DNA of 42,456 bases from Patescibacteria group bacterium. GTDB taxonomy: Bacteria > Patescibacteriota > Minisyncoccia > Moranbacterales > UBA2206. The notes below the pieces were generated by a model that did no database searches, was not told the DNA's origin, and worked only from the letters and a program-made list of their open reading frames with translations. Positions 32,756 to 39,449 of the stretch are shown here, in pieces (position 1 is the stretch's first letter; the number at the start of each line of letters is the position of its first letter). The stretch covers positions 1 to 42,456 of the forward strand of contig JAKLFF010000006.1 of NCBI GenBank assembly GCA_022711335.1. Direction: 5' to 3'. The translations under genes and the position numbers were made by a program.

Positions 32756-32980
32756 ATGATTAAAAAAGCCATTTTTGTTCTTTGTATTTTTTGTTTGTTA
32801 TCTGGCTGTGCGGTTGTTACAACTGACCAGTACGGTCGGACTACGGCTACCGGCGTATTCGTGGAGCCGGCGCCGTATCCATACTACGGATACGGGTATT
32901 ACCCGCCCCGTATCTGGGTGCCGCCAGTGGCACCGGCGCCGTGGTGGGGTGGTTATTATCACCATCATCGCCACCATTAA
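32756..32980 (+). CDS. Small exported lipoprotein, Pro/Tyr/His-rich
   Basis: 74 residues from the ATG at 32756, directly behind a strong SD (AAGGAGGAAGTG-ATG). The signal peptide MIKKAIFVLCIFCLLSGC ends in a lipobox with Cys18 as lipidation site. The mature part is short: VVTTDQYGRTTATGV, then a Pro/Tyr/Gly/Trp stretch and a HHHRHH end that could bind metal. G+C looks clearly higher than in neighbours, and a palindromic repeat flanks it on both sides, both hints of transfer. No family recognised. A long intrinsic terminator follows. Confidence 0.75.
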   Translation: MIKKAIFVLCIFCLLSGCAVVTTDQYGRTTATGVFVEPAPYPYYGYGYYPPRIWVPPVAPAPWWGGYYHHHRHH

Positions 32981-32982
32981 CG

Positions 32983-33035
32983 AACTCCCGGATCGAGTAA
33001 ATGCGAAATTCGCAGACTCGACCGGGAGTTTTTTT
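32983..33035 (+). terminator. Intrinsic terminator of the lipoprotein gene
   Basis: AACTCCCGG/CCGGGAGTT extended by TCGAGT/ACTCGA with one bulged A and an inner GCGAA-ATT-CGC, then seven T. Confidence 0.88.
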
Positions 33036-33040
33036 GTTCT

Positions 33041-33087
33041 GGATTCCCGTTTTCCTGCCTGTCGGCAGGCATGGCACGGGAATGACA
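33041..33087 (+). repeat. Palindromic repeat containing CCTGCCTGTCGGCAGGCA
   Basis: GGATTCCCGT...CACGGGAATGAC outer stem around CCTGCCTGTCGGCAGG. It is the same type as the 831-875 copy that became coding sequence. Confidence 0.85.
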
Positions 33088-33135
33088 AGCAGAATGATGT
33101 AATATTTTATAAAAAAGAATGTATTAGGAATCAAC

Positions 33136-33162
33136 TTAGCACTCGGACTTGACGAGTGCTAA
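33136..33162 (+). promoter_or_regulatory. CIRCE operator over the hrcA promoter
   Basis: TTAGCACTC-N9-GAGTGCTAA, a perfect match to the CIRCE consensus, which is the HrcA binding site. The promoter TTGACG (33149-33154), 17-nt spacer, TAGAAT (33172-33177) has its -35 inside the operator, so HrcA binding would block RNA polymerase. Confidence 0.95.
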
Positions 33163-33227
33163 ATTATTTAATAGAATATATTTACAAGTACCCCTTCTCC
33201 CTAAGGGAGAGGAAGAAAGGAAATATT

Positions 33228-33971
33228 ATGGAAGCGAAACTGAACAAAATTTTATCCGCTGTCATTGAGGAATATACCAATTCCGCTGTTCCGGTTGGAT
33301 CGAAAGTGGTCGCAGAAAAATATCATTTGGATATGAGCTCGGCCACAGTCAGAAGCCAGATGGCGGAGCTGGAAAAAGAAGGCTATCTTTATCAGCCCCA
33401 TACCAGCGCCGGGAGAATCCCAACTGACAAGGGCTACCGATATTTTGTCGAAAAAATTATGCCGGAGAAAAAATTGAGCCTGGTTGAACAGAAAAAACTG
33501 CAAGCCGAGATGCTGAAACTCAAAGCTCAAAACACCCGGCTTACCAGAACCACAGCCAAACTCCTTTCGTCTTTTTCCGGAAGCCTGGCTATCACCGGAC
33601 TCAAAAAGGATTTTTATGATTTTGGCATCGGCGAATTGCTTGAAAACCCGGAGTTCCGCGAAGTGGACGAATTTTGCCGGGTAGCCGAAGTTCTGGACTA
33701 TATCGATGAAAGCATTGATGCGATTCTTTCGAGCGTGAAAGACGGTGAGACAAAAATTTTCATAGGAAAAGAAAACCCGATCAAAGAAATTTCCAACTGT
33801 TCAATGGTCGTTTCTCCCTACAAAACTAAATCAGGAGAGCGGGGAGTGCTGGCCATTATCGGTCCGAAAAGAATGCAATATGCCAAAAACAAGTCGCTTT
33901 TGGATTATGTGAAGAAATTGATAAGTACGTCGGCAGTTGTAATTTTAATAATAGGATTAAACAACATTTAG
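33228..33971 (+). CDS. hrcA: Heat-inducible transcription repressor HrcA (short form)
   Basis: 247 residues from the ATG at 33228, with an SD-like GAGAGGAAGAAAGGAA upstream. The winged helix (about 1-75) reads LNKILSAVIEEYTNSAVPVGSKVVAEKYHLDMSSATVRSQMAELEKEGYLYQPHTSAGRIPTDKGYRYFV, highly characteristic of HrcA. The C-terminal part ends GVLAIIGPKRMQYAKN as in the family. It is about 90 residues shorter than the usual 340, mainly in the middle. It represses heat-shock genes through CIRCE and has one in front of its own gene. Confidence 0.94.
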   Translation: MEAKLNKILSAVIEEYTNSAVPVGSKVVAEKYHLDMSSATVRSQMAELEKEGYLYQPHTSAGRIPTDKGYRYFVEKIMPEKKLSLVEQKKLQAEMLKLKAQNTRLTRTTAKLLSSFSGSLAITGLKKDFYDFGIGELLENPEFREVDEFCRVAEVLDYIDESIDAILSSVKDGETKIFIGKENPIKEISNCSMVVSPYKTKSGERGVLAIIGPKRMQYAKNKSLLDYVKKLISTSAVVILIIGLNNI

Positions 33972-33975
33972 TTAT

Positions 33976-34041
33976 GTCATTGCGAGCGAAGCGAAGCAAT
34001 CTCGAGATCGCCACGCTTCACTTCGTTCCGCTCGCGATGAC
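33976..34041 (+). repeat. Palindromic repeat (GTCATTGCGAGCGAAGCG family)
   Basis: GTCATTGCGAGCGAAGCGAA and the inverse TTCGTTCCGCTCGCGATGAC form one imperfect hairpin. This type of palindrome occurs in many bacterial genomes. It fills most of the hrcA-grpE gap. Confidence 0.85.
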
Positions 34042-34049
34042 AATAAAAT

Positions 34050-34922
34050 ATGGAAAAAAAAGAAAAAAGATTTGAATTGCCAATAGCCCAAAAAGCAATT
34101 ATTTATGACAAAACCACGGGGAAATTTTTAATGCTCAAAGCGAACAATCCCACTGATTATTTTAAAAAGCATTATGGCCTATGGGAATTTCCAGGAGGCA
34201 GATTAGAAAAAGATGAAAGTTTGCTTCAGGGAATTGAGCGGGAAATTAAAGAAGAAGTTGGAGATATAAACTACGATTACGATTGTGTTTTAAATACGAG
34301 AATAGCAGAGTTTTCATTTGGAAAGATGCTAATGATAGATCATTTGGCGTTTTATAAGGAAGGCGAAATTAGGCTAAGTGATGAACACGAGGAATATAAA
34401 TGGAAAACGGCATCAGATATAGAAAAAAATGACGAATATGGGCAATGGCTTAAGGAGCTGGTCAAAAAAGCTGGCGAACGTATAAGGGAGAAAGATTATT
34501 TCGACAGTTGGAAACGCTGCGTGGCTGATTTTGAAAACTACAAAAAACGCCAGAAAGAAAATGCCAAGGACATGATTGCCTTTTCCAACATGAATATGAT
34601 TTTGCAGATACTGCCAGTTTTGGATAATTTCCATGCTTCTACGGATCATATTCCGGAAGACCAGAAAAAAAGCCCGTGGGTCACTGGAATTATGCATATC
34701 CAAAAGCAGCTCGAAAAAGTTTTGGAAGATAACGGAGTTGAAGAAATTGCAGTAAAAATTGGAGATAATTTTGATCCAAGCGTGCACGAAGCCATTAAAC
34801 AAGAAGAAAGAATTGAGAATAAAGAAGAAAGTGCATGTAAAAATATAGTCAAAAAAATATTGATGAAAGGATATAAAATAAACGGGAAAGTGATAAGGGC
34901 TGCAAGGGTAATCGTTGAGTAA
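34050..34922 (+). CDS. NUDIX hydrolase-GrpE fusion protein
   Basis: A single 290-residue frame. Residues 1-135 are a NUDIX domain: YGLWEFPGG and then GRLEKDESLLQGIEREIKEE-VGD (50-72), a full match to GX5EX7REUXEEXGU including the metal-binding Glu residues. Residues 148-290 are GrpE: YFDSWKRCVADFENYKKRQKEN (end of the coiled coil), ILPVLDNFHAS, and the beta domain GDNFDPSVHEAI...GYKINGKVIRAARVIVE. The long N-terminal coil of normal GrpE is largely replaced by the NUDIX domain. There is no Met between about 96 and 174 that could start a separate GrpE. Predicted role: nucleotide exchange on DnaK plus hydrolysis of an unknown nucleotide. It lies between hrcA and hsp20. Confidence 0.9.
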   Translation: MEKKEKRFELPIAQKAIIYDKTTGKFLMLKANNPTDYFKKHYGLWEFPGGRLEKDESLLQGIEREIKEEVGDINYDYDCVLNTRIAEFSFGKMLMIDHLAFYKEGEIRLSDEHEEYKWKTASDIEKNDEYGQWLKELVKKAGERIREKDYFDSWKRCVADFENYKKRQKENAKDMIAFSNMNMILQILPVLDNFHASTDHIPEDQKKSPWVTGIMHIQKQLEKVLEDNGVEEIAVKIGDNFDPSVHEAIKQEERIENKEESACKNIVKKILMKGYKINGKVIRAARVIVE

Positions 34923-34965
34923 TTTTGACAATTGTTAAATTAAACCTAGAAAGGGGGTGATATTT

Positions 34966-35376
34966 ATGAGCCGAAATATTATTCGATGGTCTCCCTGGGG
35001 AGACATGGAAAAATTTTTTGACGCGGATTTATGGGGCGGAGCCGATTTTACTCCGGCAATTGACATCTATCAAGACAAGGACAATGTCATTGTTGAAACG
35101 CCGCTGGCCGGAGTTGATCCAGAAAAAGTAGATGTATCAATCGAGAATGATGTGCTTACCATTTCCGGAAGAACCGAAGAAAAAAAGGAAGTGAAGCGGG
35201 AAGATTATTATCGAAAGGAAGTCAGAGAAGGCAGTTTTTCCCGATCAGTCATCCTTCCGATGGCAGTTAAATCTGAAATGGCCGAAGCTCACAGCGAGAA
35301 AGGGATATTGAAAATTGTTCTTCCAAAAGCTGAAGAGGCTAAACCCAAGAAGATCGCAATCAAGATAAAACATTAG
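34966..35376 (+). CDS. Small heat-shock protein (Hsp20/alpha-crystallin)
   Basis: 136 residues from the ATG at 34966, behind SD AAAGGGGGTGAT (a start three codons earlier is less likely). The alpha-crystallin domain runs from FTPAIDIYQDKDNVIVETPLAGV to EKGILKIVLPKAEEAKPKKI, with the signature DVSIENDVLTISGRTEE and the LxxxG-like GILKIVLPKA strand. It holds unfolded proteins for DnaK. It is one of few genes here with a strong SD, and sits within the HrcA/GrpE/DnaK island. Confidence 0.93.
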   Translation: MSRNIIRWSPWGDMEKFFDADLWGGADFTPAIDIYQDKDNVIVETPLAGVDPEKVDVSIENDVLTISGRTEEKKEVKREDYYRKEVREGSFSRSVILPMAVKSEMAEAHSEKGILKIVLPKAEEAKPKKIAIKIKH

Positions 35377-35437
35377 AAATAGTGAATTCCTATGCTCTCC
35401 GAAGAATCGGAGGGCAGACAGAGTTCGTTGAAAATTC

Positions 35438-35501
35438 ACCCCGTGGAGTAATTTTTCCTTCGGAAAAATAATTTTGCGGAGCAAAATTTACTCCATGGGG
35501 T
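35438..35501. other. Perfect three-way-junction palindrome
   Basis: The outer stem ACCCCGTGGAGTAA/TTACTCCATGGGGT is 14 bp with one G-T pair. It encloses two adjacent 8-bp hairpins, ATTTTTCC-TTC-GGAAAAAT (35451-35469) and AATTTTGC-GGA-GCAAAATT (35470-35488), with essentially no unpaired bases at the junction. It is downstream of hsp20 and next to the minus-strand terminator. It could be an insertion palindrome, a 3' RNA element, or both. Confidence 0.75.
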
Positions 35502-35538
35502 AAAAAAAACCGGCCAGTCGGAATTTCCGACTAGCCGG
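35502..35538 (-). terminator. Intrinsic terminator of the minus-strand micro-operon
   Basis: On the minus strand CCGGCTAGTCGG pairs with CCGACTGGCCGG (one U-G) and is followed by eight T (A run 35502-35509 on plus). It lies 10 bp after the stop of the last gene of the operon. Confidence 0.9.
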
Positions 35539-35547
35539 CAAGCGAAG

Positions 35548-35718
35548 CTACGCCAACTGAAAGAGGATGTTTGAGATCGTTTTGATCTCGGAGTCAGCCT
35601 TTTCAATTTCTTCCTGGCGCAAACTTCGGTTTGATGCCATTGCCAGCAAAGCCTCAATGGCCTTAAGGCTGGAGTTGGCATCGTTGATGGCGCCAAGATG
35701 TTCTGTGATGCTTCTCAT
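35548..35718 (-). CDS. Helical microprotein, third gene of the micro-operon (56 aa)
   Basis: ATG at 35718 behind SD AAAGGAGGTGA. The product starts MRSITEHLGAINDANSSL and ends TISNILFQLA. It is predicted almost fully alpha-helical with heptad-like Leu/Ile spacing, so it may pair with itself or a partner. The upstream gene's TGA stop is part of this SD, so translation is coupled. Family not recognised. An intrinsic terminator follows at once. Confidence 0.75.
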   Translation of the reverse strand: MRSITEHLGAINDANSSLKAIEALLAMASNRSLRQEEIEKADSEIKTISNILFQLA

Positions 35719-35723
35719 TTTCT

Positions 35724-35990
35724 TCACCTCCTTTCTCGGGAATTAGGCCGCGCAATGAGATGCGGCGGCAATGGAGTATTTCTTGGACAGGGATTGAATA
35801 ACCCGAAAAGGAATTCCATTTCTTCTTTTTGGAGAGAATTGGAAGTCCACTTATCCTTGTCATCAAAAAAGTCAAAATCTAACGCGTTATTACTTAGCTT
35901 ACGAAGAATGCGCAGGTTGACTTCCTCGACCCGATGATTGTTTCCAAAAAGTCCCATCACTGAAGACACATCTGCTGTTAAGATGCACAT
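35724..35990 (-). CDS. Unknown small protein, second gene of the micro-operon (88 aa)
   Basis: ATG at 35990 behind SD AAGGAG. MCILTADVSSVMGLFGNNHR leads to a helical EEVNLRILRKLSNNALDFDFFDDKD and a Pro/Arg-rich tail (NPCPRNTPLPPHLIARPNSRERR). Two Cys only (residues 2 and about 68). It starts 14 nt after the first gene and ends within the SD of the third. No family recognised. The codons read through the two neighbours' signals, which fits a real, compact operon. Confidence 0.7.
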   Translation of the reverse strand: MCILTADVSSVMGLFGNNHRVEEVNLRILRKLSNNALDFDFFDDKDKWTSNSLQKEEMEFLFGLFNPCPRNTPLPPHLIARPNSRERR

Positions 35991-36004
35991 AGCTCTCTCC
36001 TTGG

Positions 36005-36253
36005 CTAATGAATTTTGTTGGTTTCTTCCAGATGACGATATTTTCCGAATTCTTTCATTGCTGTAATCCTGTCCTTTTCGCCAAGTTCCAGAACTAAGAT
36101 CTGATATTGCCTGATGATCTGTCTAAGCTCGTTTAAGGTTTTAAGATATTTAACCAAATTTTCCCGATTGAATTCCAGGAAGAAGAATTCCTTTAATGTA
36201 TCCAGAAGCCTCATTTCCTCCTGAAACTGATCTTCTTTGTTTTTAACGATCAT
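36005..36253 (-). CDS. Helical small protein, first gene of the micro-operon (82 aa)
   Basis: ATG at 36253 behind a strong SD (AAGGAGGAAAAA-ATG). MIVKNKEDQFQEEMRLLDTL and KEFFFLEFNRENLVKYLKTLNELRQIIRQYQILVLEL predict two long amphipathic helices, probably a coiled coil, with a charged end (KEFGKYRHLEETNKIH). No family recognised. A sigma70-like promoter lies about 50 nt upstream. The operon runs against hsp20 and dnaK, in the middle of the chaperone island. Confidence 0.78.
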   Translation of the reverse strand: MIVKNKEDQFQEEMRLLDTLKEFFFLEFNRENLVKYLKTLNELRQIIRQYQILVLELGEKDRITAMKEFGKYRHLEETNKIH

Positions 36254-36301
36254 TTTTTCCTCCTTATGTGGACAGACAATGCTGTCAGGATTTTACTCGG
36301 T

Positions 36302-36330
36302 ATAGTATAACAATAATATTAATTCGTCAA
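36302..36330 (-). promoter_or_regulatory. Promoter of the micro-operon
   Basis: On the minus strand TTGACG (36330-36325), a 17-nt spacer and TACTAT (36307-36302), with an alternative TATACT two bases earlier. The leader carries a small hairpin GACAG-CATTGT-CTGTC (36263-36278) before the SD. No CIRCE is visible here. Confidence 0.6.
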
Positions 36331-36342
36331 GATAAAGTCAAA

Positions 36343-36465
36343 TAATAGAATTTTTAATTTTGAATTTTGAAATAAATTATAATGACTAAATTTTGAAACA
36401 TTAAAAATTAAAACATTCAAAATTGTTTCGAAATTCAAAATTGGAAATTAAAAATTGTGTAAGTA
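36343..36465 (+). repeat. A+T-rich palindromic repeat upstream of dnaK
   Basis: AATTTTTAATTTTGAATTTT at the left and AATTCAAAATTGGAAATTAA at the right, with TTTTGAAACATTAAAAATTA in between. No gene is visible in this stretch. It separates the micro-operon promoter from the dnaK leader. Confidence 0.65.
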
Positions 36466-36483
36466 ATAAATCATTTAATTAGA

Positions 36484-36520
36484 AGTGCCTTGGTAAAAGA
36501 TTAATTTACCAATAAGCACT
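36484..36520 (+). promoter_or_regulatory. Palindrome in the dnaK leader
   Basis: AGTGC (36484-36488) and GCACT (36516-36520) enclose a perfect TTGGTAAA-AGATTAA-TTTACCAA hairpin. The AGTGC/GCACT half-sites are in the reverse order to CIRCE, so this is not a CIRCE. It ends 13 nt before the ATG and could be an operator or an RNA hairpin over the start. Confidence 0.55.
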
Positions 36521-36533
36521 AAACTAAAATAAT

Positions 36534-38453
36534 ATGTCAAAAATATTAGGCATCGACCTCGGTACCACCAACTCCGCTATGGCGGTGGTGGAAGGAGGAT
36601 CGCCAAACATCATTGAAAACAAAGAGGGAGCGAGAACCACTCCTTCCATGGTCGCGATTTCAAAATCCGGAGAAAGACTGATTGGCTTGCTTGCGAAAAG
36701 GCAGGCTGTGACCAACCCGGAAAACACTTTGTTTTCCATCAAGCGCCTCATTGGACGAAAATTTGAAGACGAAGAAGTGCAGCGTGATTTAAAGTTAATG
36801 CCTTACAAAATTGTTAAGGCGAATGGAGGTGTAAAGATTATGATGAGCGGAAAAGAATATACTCCGCAGGAAATTTCCGCGATGATACTTTCTAAACTGA
36901 AAGCCGACGCGGAAGAGAAGCTGGGAGAAAAAATTGAAGAAGCCGTCATTACCGTTCCGGCCTATTTCGACGACTCGCAAAGAAAAGCCACGAAAGAAGC
37001 GGGAGAAATCGCGGGACTGAAAGTGCGAAGAATCATCAATGAACCAACGGCGGCCGCTTTGGCTTATGGATTCAATAAGAAAAAAGATGAAAAAATCGCT
37101 GTCTACGATCTTGGAGGCGGAACTTTTGATATTTCCATCCTTGAAGTCGGCGATGACACCGTTGAAGTGAAATCCACCAACGGCGATACACATCTGGGTG
37201 GAGACGACTTTGATCAGGTTTTGATTCATTGGATAATTTCTGAATTTAAGAAATCGGAAGGCATCGATCTTGGAAAAGACGCTCTAGCGTTGCAAAGAAT
37301 CAAAGAGGCGGCTGAAAAAGCGAAAATTGAACTTTCAACTGCTCAAGACACCGAAATCAACCAGCCTTTCATTACTACTGACGCTAATGGCCCGAAACAT
37401 TTGGTTATGAAACTGACTCGCGCGAAACTGGAAGAATTGGTCGGCGACCTAGTTCAAAAAACTCTTGGGCCGGTCAAAAAAGCTCTGGAAGACGCCAAAC
37501 TTTCTGCTTCGGACATGAATGAAATAGTGATGGTCGGAGGAATGACCAGAATGCCGCTCGTAATCCAAGCCGTTGAGAAATTTTTTGGAAAGAAACCGAA
37601 TGCGACTGTAAACCCGGATGAAGTGGTAGCGCTCGGAGCAGCCATTCAGGGAGGAGTTTTGCAAGGGGACGTGAAGGATGTTTTGCTTCTTGACGTGACG
37701 CCATTGACGTTTGGAATTGAAACGATGGGAGGAATCAGAACTCCGCTCATTGAGAGAAACACGACCGTTCCGACTTCAAAATCACAAATCTTTTCCACCG
37801 CCGCTGACAATCAGCCGTCTGTGGAAATCCATGTGCTCCAGGGAGAAAGGGAAATGGCGAGTGATAATAAAACTTTAGGTAGATTTATTCTCGACGGCAT
37901 TCCGCCCGCTCCCAGAGGCATCCCGCAAGTGGAAGTGACTTTTGACATTGATGCCAACGGAATTTTAAGCGTGAAAGCCAAAGACAAAGCGACTGGAAAA
38001 GAACAATCTATTCGTATCGAAGCGTCCACCGGTCTTTCAAAAGAAGAAATTGAAAAGATGAAAAAAGACGCGCAAATGCACGCGGAAGAAGATAAGAAGA
38101 AAAAGGAAATGATTGAAGCCAGAAATACCGCCGATACTTTAGTTTATACAACGGAAAAAGCTCTTCGCGATGCCGGAGACAAAATCACGGCGGATGAAAA
38201 AAAGCCAGTCGAGGGAGCGATTGAAAAACTGAAAAAAGCCAAAGACAGCGATAGTGTTTCCGATATCAAGAAAGCGACTGAAGAACTTTCAGCGGCGGCG
38301 CAAAAGATTGGGGAGAAGCTTTATAAAGCTGCCCAAGAAGCTCAGCAAGCCTCACAAACTCCGCCTCAAGGCGACCAACCTAAAGAAGGCGACCCCGAAA
38401 GTAACGGGACAGGAGTCAAAGATGCGGAGACGAAGGAAGAAGATAAGAAGTAA
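36534..38453 (+). CDS. dnaK: Chaperone protein DnaK (Hsp70)
   Basis: 639 residues. The ATPase domain has [13 protein letters not shown] (phosphate loop 1), [26 protein letters not shown] and [11 protein letters not shown]. The linker [16 protein letters not shown] leads to the substrate domain and a helical lid. The tail is acidic and disordered ([16 protein letters not shown]). It refolds proteins with DnaJ and the GrpE-like fusion. Length is normal. TAAAAT lies 3 nt before the ATG; there is no SD. Confidence 0.97.
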   Translation: MSKILGIDLGTTNSAMAVVEGGSPNIIENKEGARTTPSMVAISKSGERLIGLLAKRQAVTNPENTLFSIKRLIGRKFEDEEVQRDLKLMPYKIVKANGGVKIMMSGKEYTPQEISAMILSKLKADAEEKLGEKIEEAVITVPAYFDDSQRKATKEAGEIAGLKVRRIINEPTAAALAYGFNKKKDEKIAVYDLGGGTFDISILEVGDDTVEVKSTNGDTHLGGDDFDQVLIHWIISEFKKSEGIDLGKDALALQRIKEAAEKAKIELSTAQDTEINQPFITTDANGPKHLVMKLTRAKLEELVGDLVQKTLGPVKKALEDAKLSASDMNEIVMVGGMTRMPLVIQAVEKFFGKKPNATVNPDEVVALGAAIQGGVLQGDVKDVLLLDVTPLTFGIETMGGIRTPLIERNTTVPTSKSQIFSTAADNQPSVEIHVLQGEREMASDNKTLGRFILDGIPPAPRGIPQVEVTFDIDANGILSVKAKDKATGKEQSIRIEASTGLSKEEIEKMKKDAQMHAEEDKKKKEMIEARNTADTLVYTTEKALRDAGDKITADEKKPVEGAIEKLKKAKDSDSVSDIKKATEELSAAAQKIGEKLYKAAQEAQQASQTPPQGDQPKEGDPESNGTGVKDAETKEEDKK

Positions 38454-38466
38454 ACTTAGAAAAAAT

Positions 38467-38634
38467 ATGCAAAATAAATTCAAAGCCAAATATATAAACG
38501 ACTTGATTCTGCTTGTTTCCTTTCTGGTGACGGCGGCAACTGGCCTCCTGATCTTTTTCTTTTCTCCATATCATTTTCCACTGGAAGGTTTTTGCCTGCC
38601 AGACAAAAAACTTCTTCAAGGAAGAAAAATGTGA
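38467..38634 (+). CDS. Single-pass membrane microprotein, possibly frameshifted (55 aa)
   Basis: ATG at 38467, 13 nt after the dnaK stop. MQNKFKAKYINDLILLVSFL and VTAATGLLIFFFSPYHFPLEG form one membrane helix that resembles the first helix of DUF4405-type proteins (tentative). After GF the current frame gives CLPDKKLLQGRKM and stops. Shifting one base in an A-run (38606-38610) would give a long charged end, NFFKEEKCEVEEAKVKEDPKKE up to 38676. Either a natural frameshift/assembly error or a shortened gene. No SD seen. Confidence 0.55.
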   Translation: MQNKFKAKYINDLILLVSFLVTAATGLLIFFFSPYHFPLEGFCLPDKKLLQGRKM

Positions 38635-38688
38635 AGTTGAAGAGGCAAAGGTGAAAGAGGATCCTAAAAAAGAATAAAACTTAAAATT

Positions 38689-38715
38689 GAGCTCCGCCTT
38701 GGCGGAGCTCTTTTT
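38689..38715 (+). terminator. Intrinsic terminator of the dnaK unit
   Basis: GAGCTCCGCC-TT-GGCGGAGCTC, a perfect 10-bp stem, followed by five T. Confidence 0.93.
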
Positions 38716-38787
38716 GAAAACATTTATTTCATAATTTATCCCCATTCTGGATAGTTGATGCGCATGATTAAGCTGGAAAAAACAAAC

Positions 38788-38811
38788 GGTTCAAGTCAGA
38801 AGACTTGAACC
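38788..38811. other. Perfect 10-bp hairpin
   Basis: GGTTCAAGTC-AGAA-GACTTGAACC. Read on the minus strand it is followed by a T-rich stretch, so it could be a second terminator for the minus-strand zinc microgene. Confidence 0.5.
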
Positions 38812-38834
38812 TACAGAGGACATCCGGAGCAGGG

Positions 38835-38875
38835 AATAAAATAAGGATGCTGTTGCGGTGCATCAGCATCCTTAT
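38835..38875 (-). terminator. Terminator of the minus-strand zinc microgene
   Basis: ATAAGGATGCTG/CAGCATCCTTAT, a perfect 12-bp stem with an 11-nt loop, followed on the minus strand by TTTATTCC. It lies 13 nt after the stop at 38889. Confidence 0.75.
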
Positions 38876-38888
38876 CTGGCGGCGGCTC

Positions 38889-39023
38889 TTATTGCTCTGA
38901 TTTTTCGGAGCAGTTCGAGCACTTGCCAGTGTCTGTGAATTTGAACGGATTTCCACAATGCGGACAGGGATGTTCTCTGTCGCAAATCCTTTCCCTTTGC
39001 CACTTGATCTGATCTTTTTTCAT
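38889..39023 (-). CDS. Zinc-ribbon microprotein (44 aa)
   Basis: ATG at 39023 behind SD CGGAGGTCAGCA. The product MKKDQIKWQRERICDREHPC leads to PCPHCGNPFKFTDTGKCSNCSEKSEQ, where CPHC and CSNC make a treble-clef or ribbon-type zinc site. Dedicated SD and terminator argue for a real gene. Function unknown; it is antisense to its dnaK neighbour. Confidence 0.78.
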   Translation of the reverse strand: MKKDQIKWQRERICDREHPCPHCGNPFKFTDTGKCSNCSEKSEQ

Positions 39024-39122
39024 TGCTGACCTCCGAGGGTTAATATTGTGGTATTGGAAAACAAAGAACTAATTTAAAATTAATTAATAATGAAAAAATT
39101 GTCAACTATATTTGCAGAAAAT

Positions 39123-39294
39123 AAAAAAGGCTCGGATTAGATCCGAGCCGGAGGTACGCATACGCGGGGAGCCTTTGGTTCCTAGGGGAAAGAACTGGGA
39201 AGGAGGAGGAGCCAGTCCTTGCGACTACCGCGTGCCCGTGTGATAGGCCGTTTATCACCTAAGCCAGTATACATGCGTCCGCATCGCGTGGTAC
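39123..39294 (-). ncRNA. Candidate small RNA with an SD-complementary loop
   Basis: On the minus strand a TTGACA box (39329-39324) is followed by an A+T-rich stretch with a poor -10 (TATTGA). The downstream end is a perfect terminator, GGCTCGGA-TCTAA-TCCGAGCC with six T (39149-39123). In between there is no convincing reading frame but strong structure: ACGCATG near the 5' end pairs with TATGCGT near the 3' end; GTGATA-N7-TATCAC is a hairpin; and AAGGACTGG/CCAGTTCTT (39220-39212/39198-39190) holds up a loop reading CTCCTCCTCCTTC. That loop is complementary to AAGGAGGAGGAG, i.e. SD sites. Not recognised as SRP RNA, RNase P RNA or tmRNA; a 6S-like RNA is possible by length. Confidence 0.5.
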
Positions 39295-39449
39295 AATTAT
39301 CAATAGCATATAAAAGTGTATTCTGTCAATAACACGTATAGGATATATTAAAAATAGATTGTTGAAAATAATTAAAAATTATTATATACTCAAAATGGGT
39401 ACATTTATAAATTAAAATCTTTTTTCTTCTTTTAAAAAAAGGGGGGAAT

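Noticed and set aside
32798-33152. Overlapping frames on both strands over the lipoprotein and its terminator
   Set aside because: They run through a terminator and palindromic repeats; the lipoprotein frame has the SD, signal peptide and lipobox.
36484-36520. CIRCE for dnaK
   Set aside because: Half-sites are AGTGC...GCACT, the reverse order of the CIRCE halves GCACTC...GAGTGC, and the spacing is wrong.
39123-39294. SRP RNA, RNase P RNA or tmRNA
   Set aside because: The conserved words (GGAAGGAAGCAGC-like SRP loop, GAGGAAAGTCC-like P RNA core, tmRNA ends) are missing and the length does not fit.
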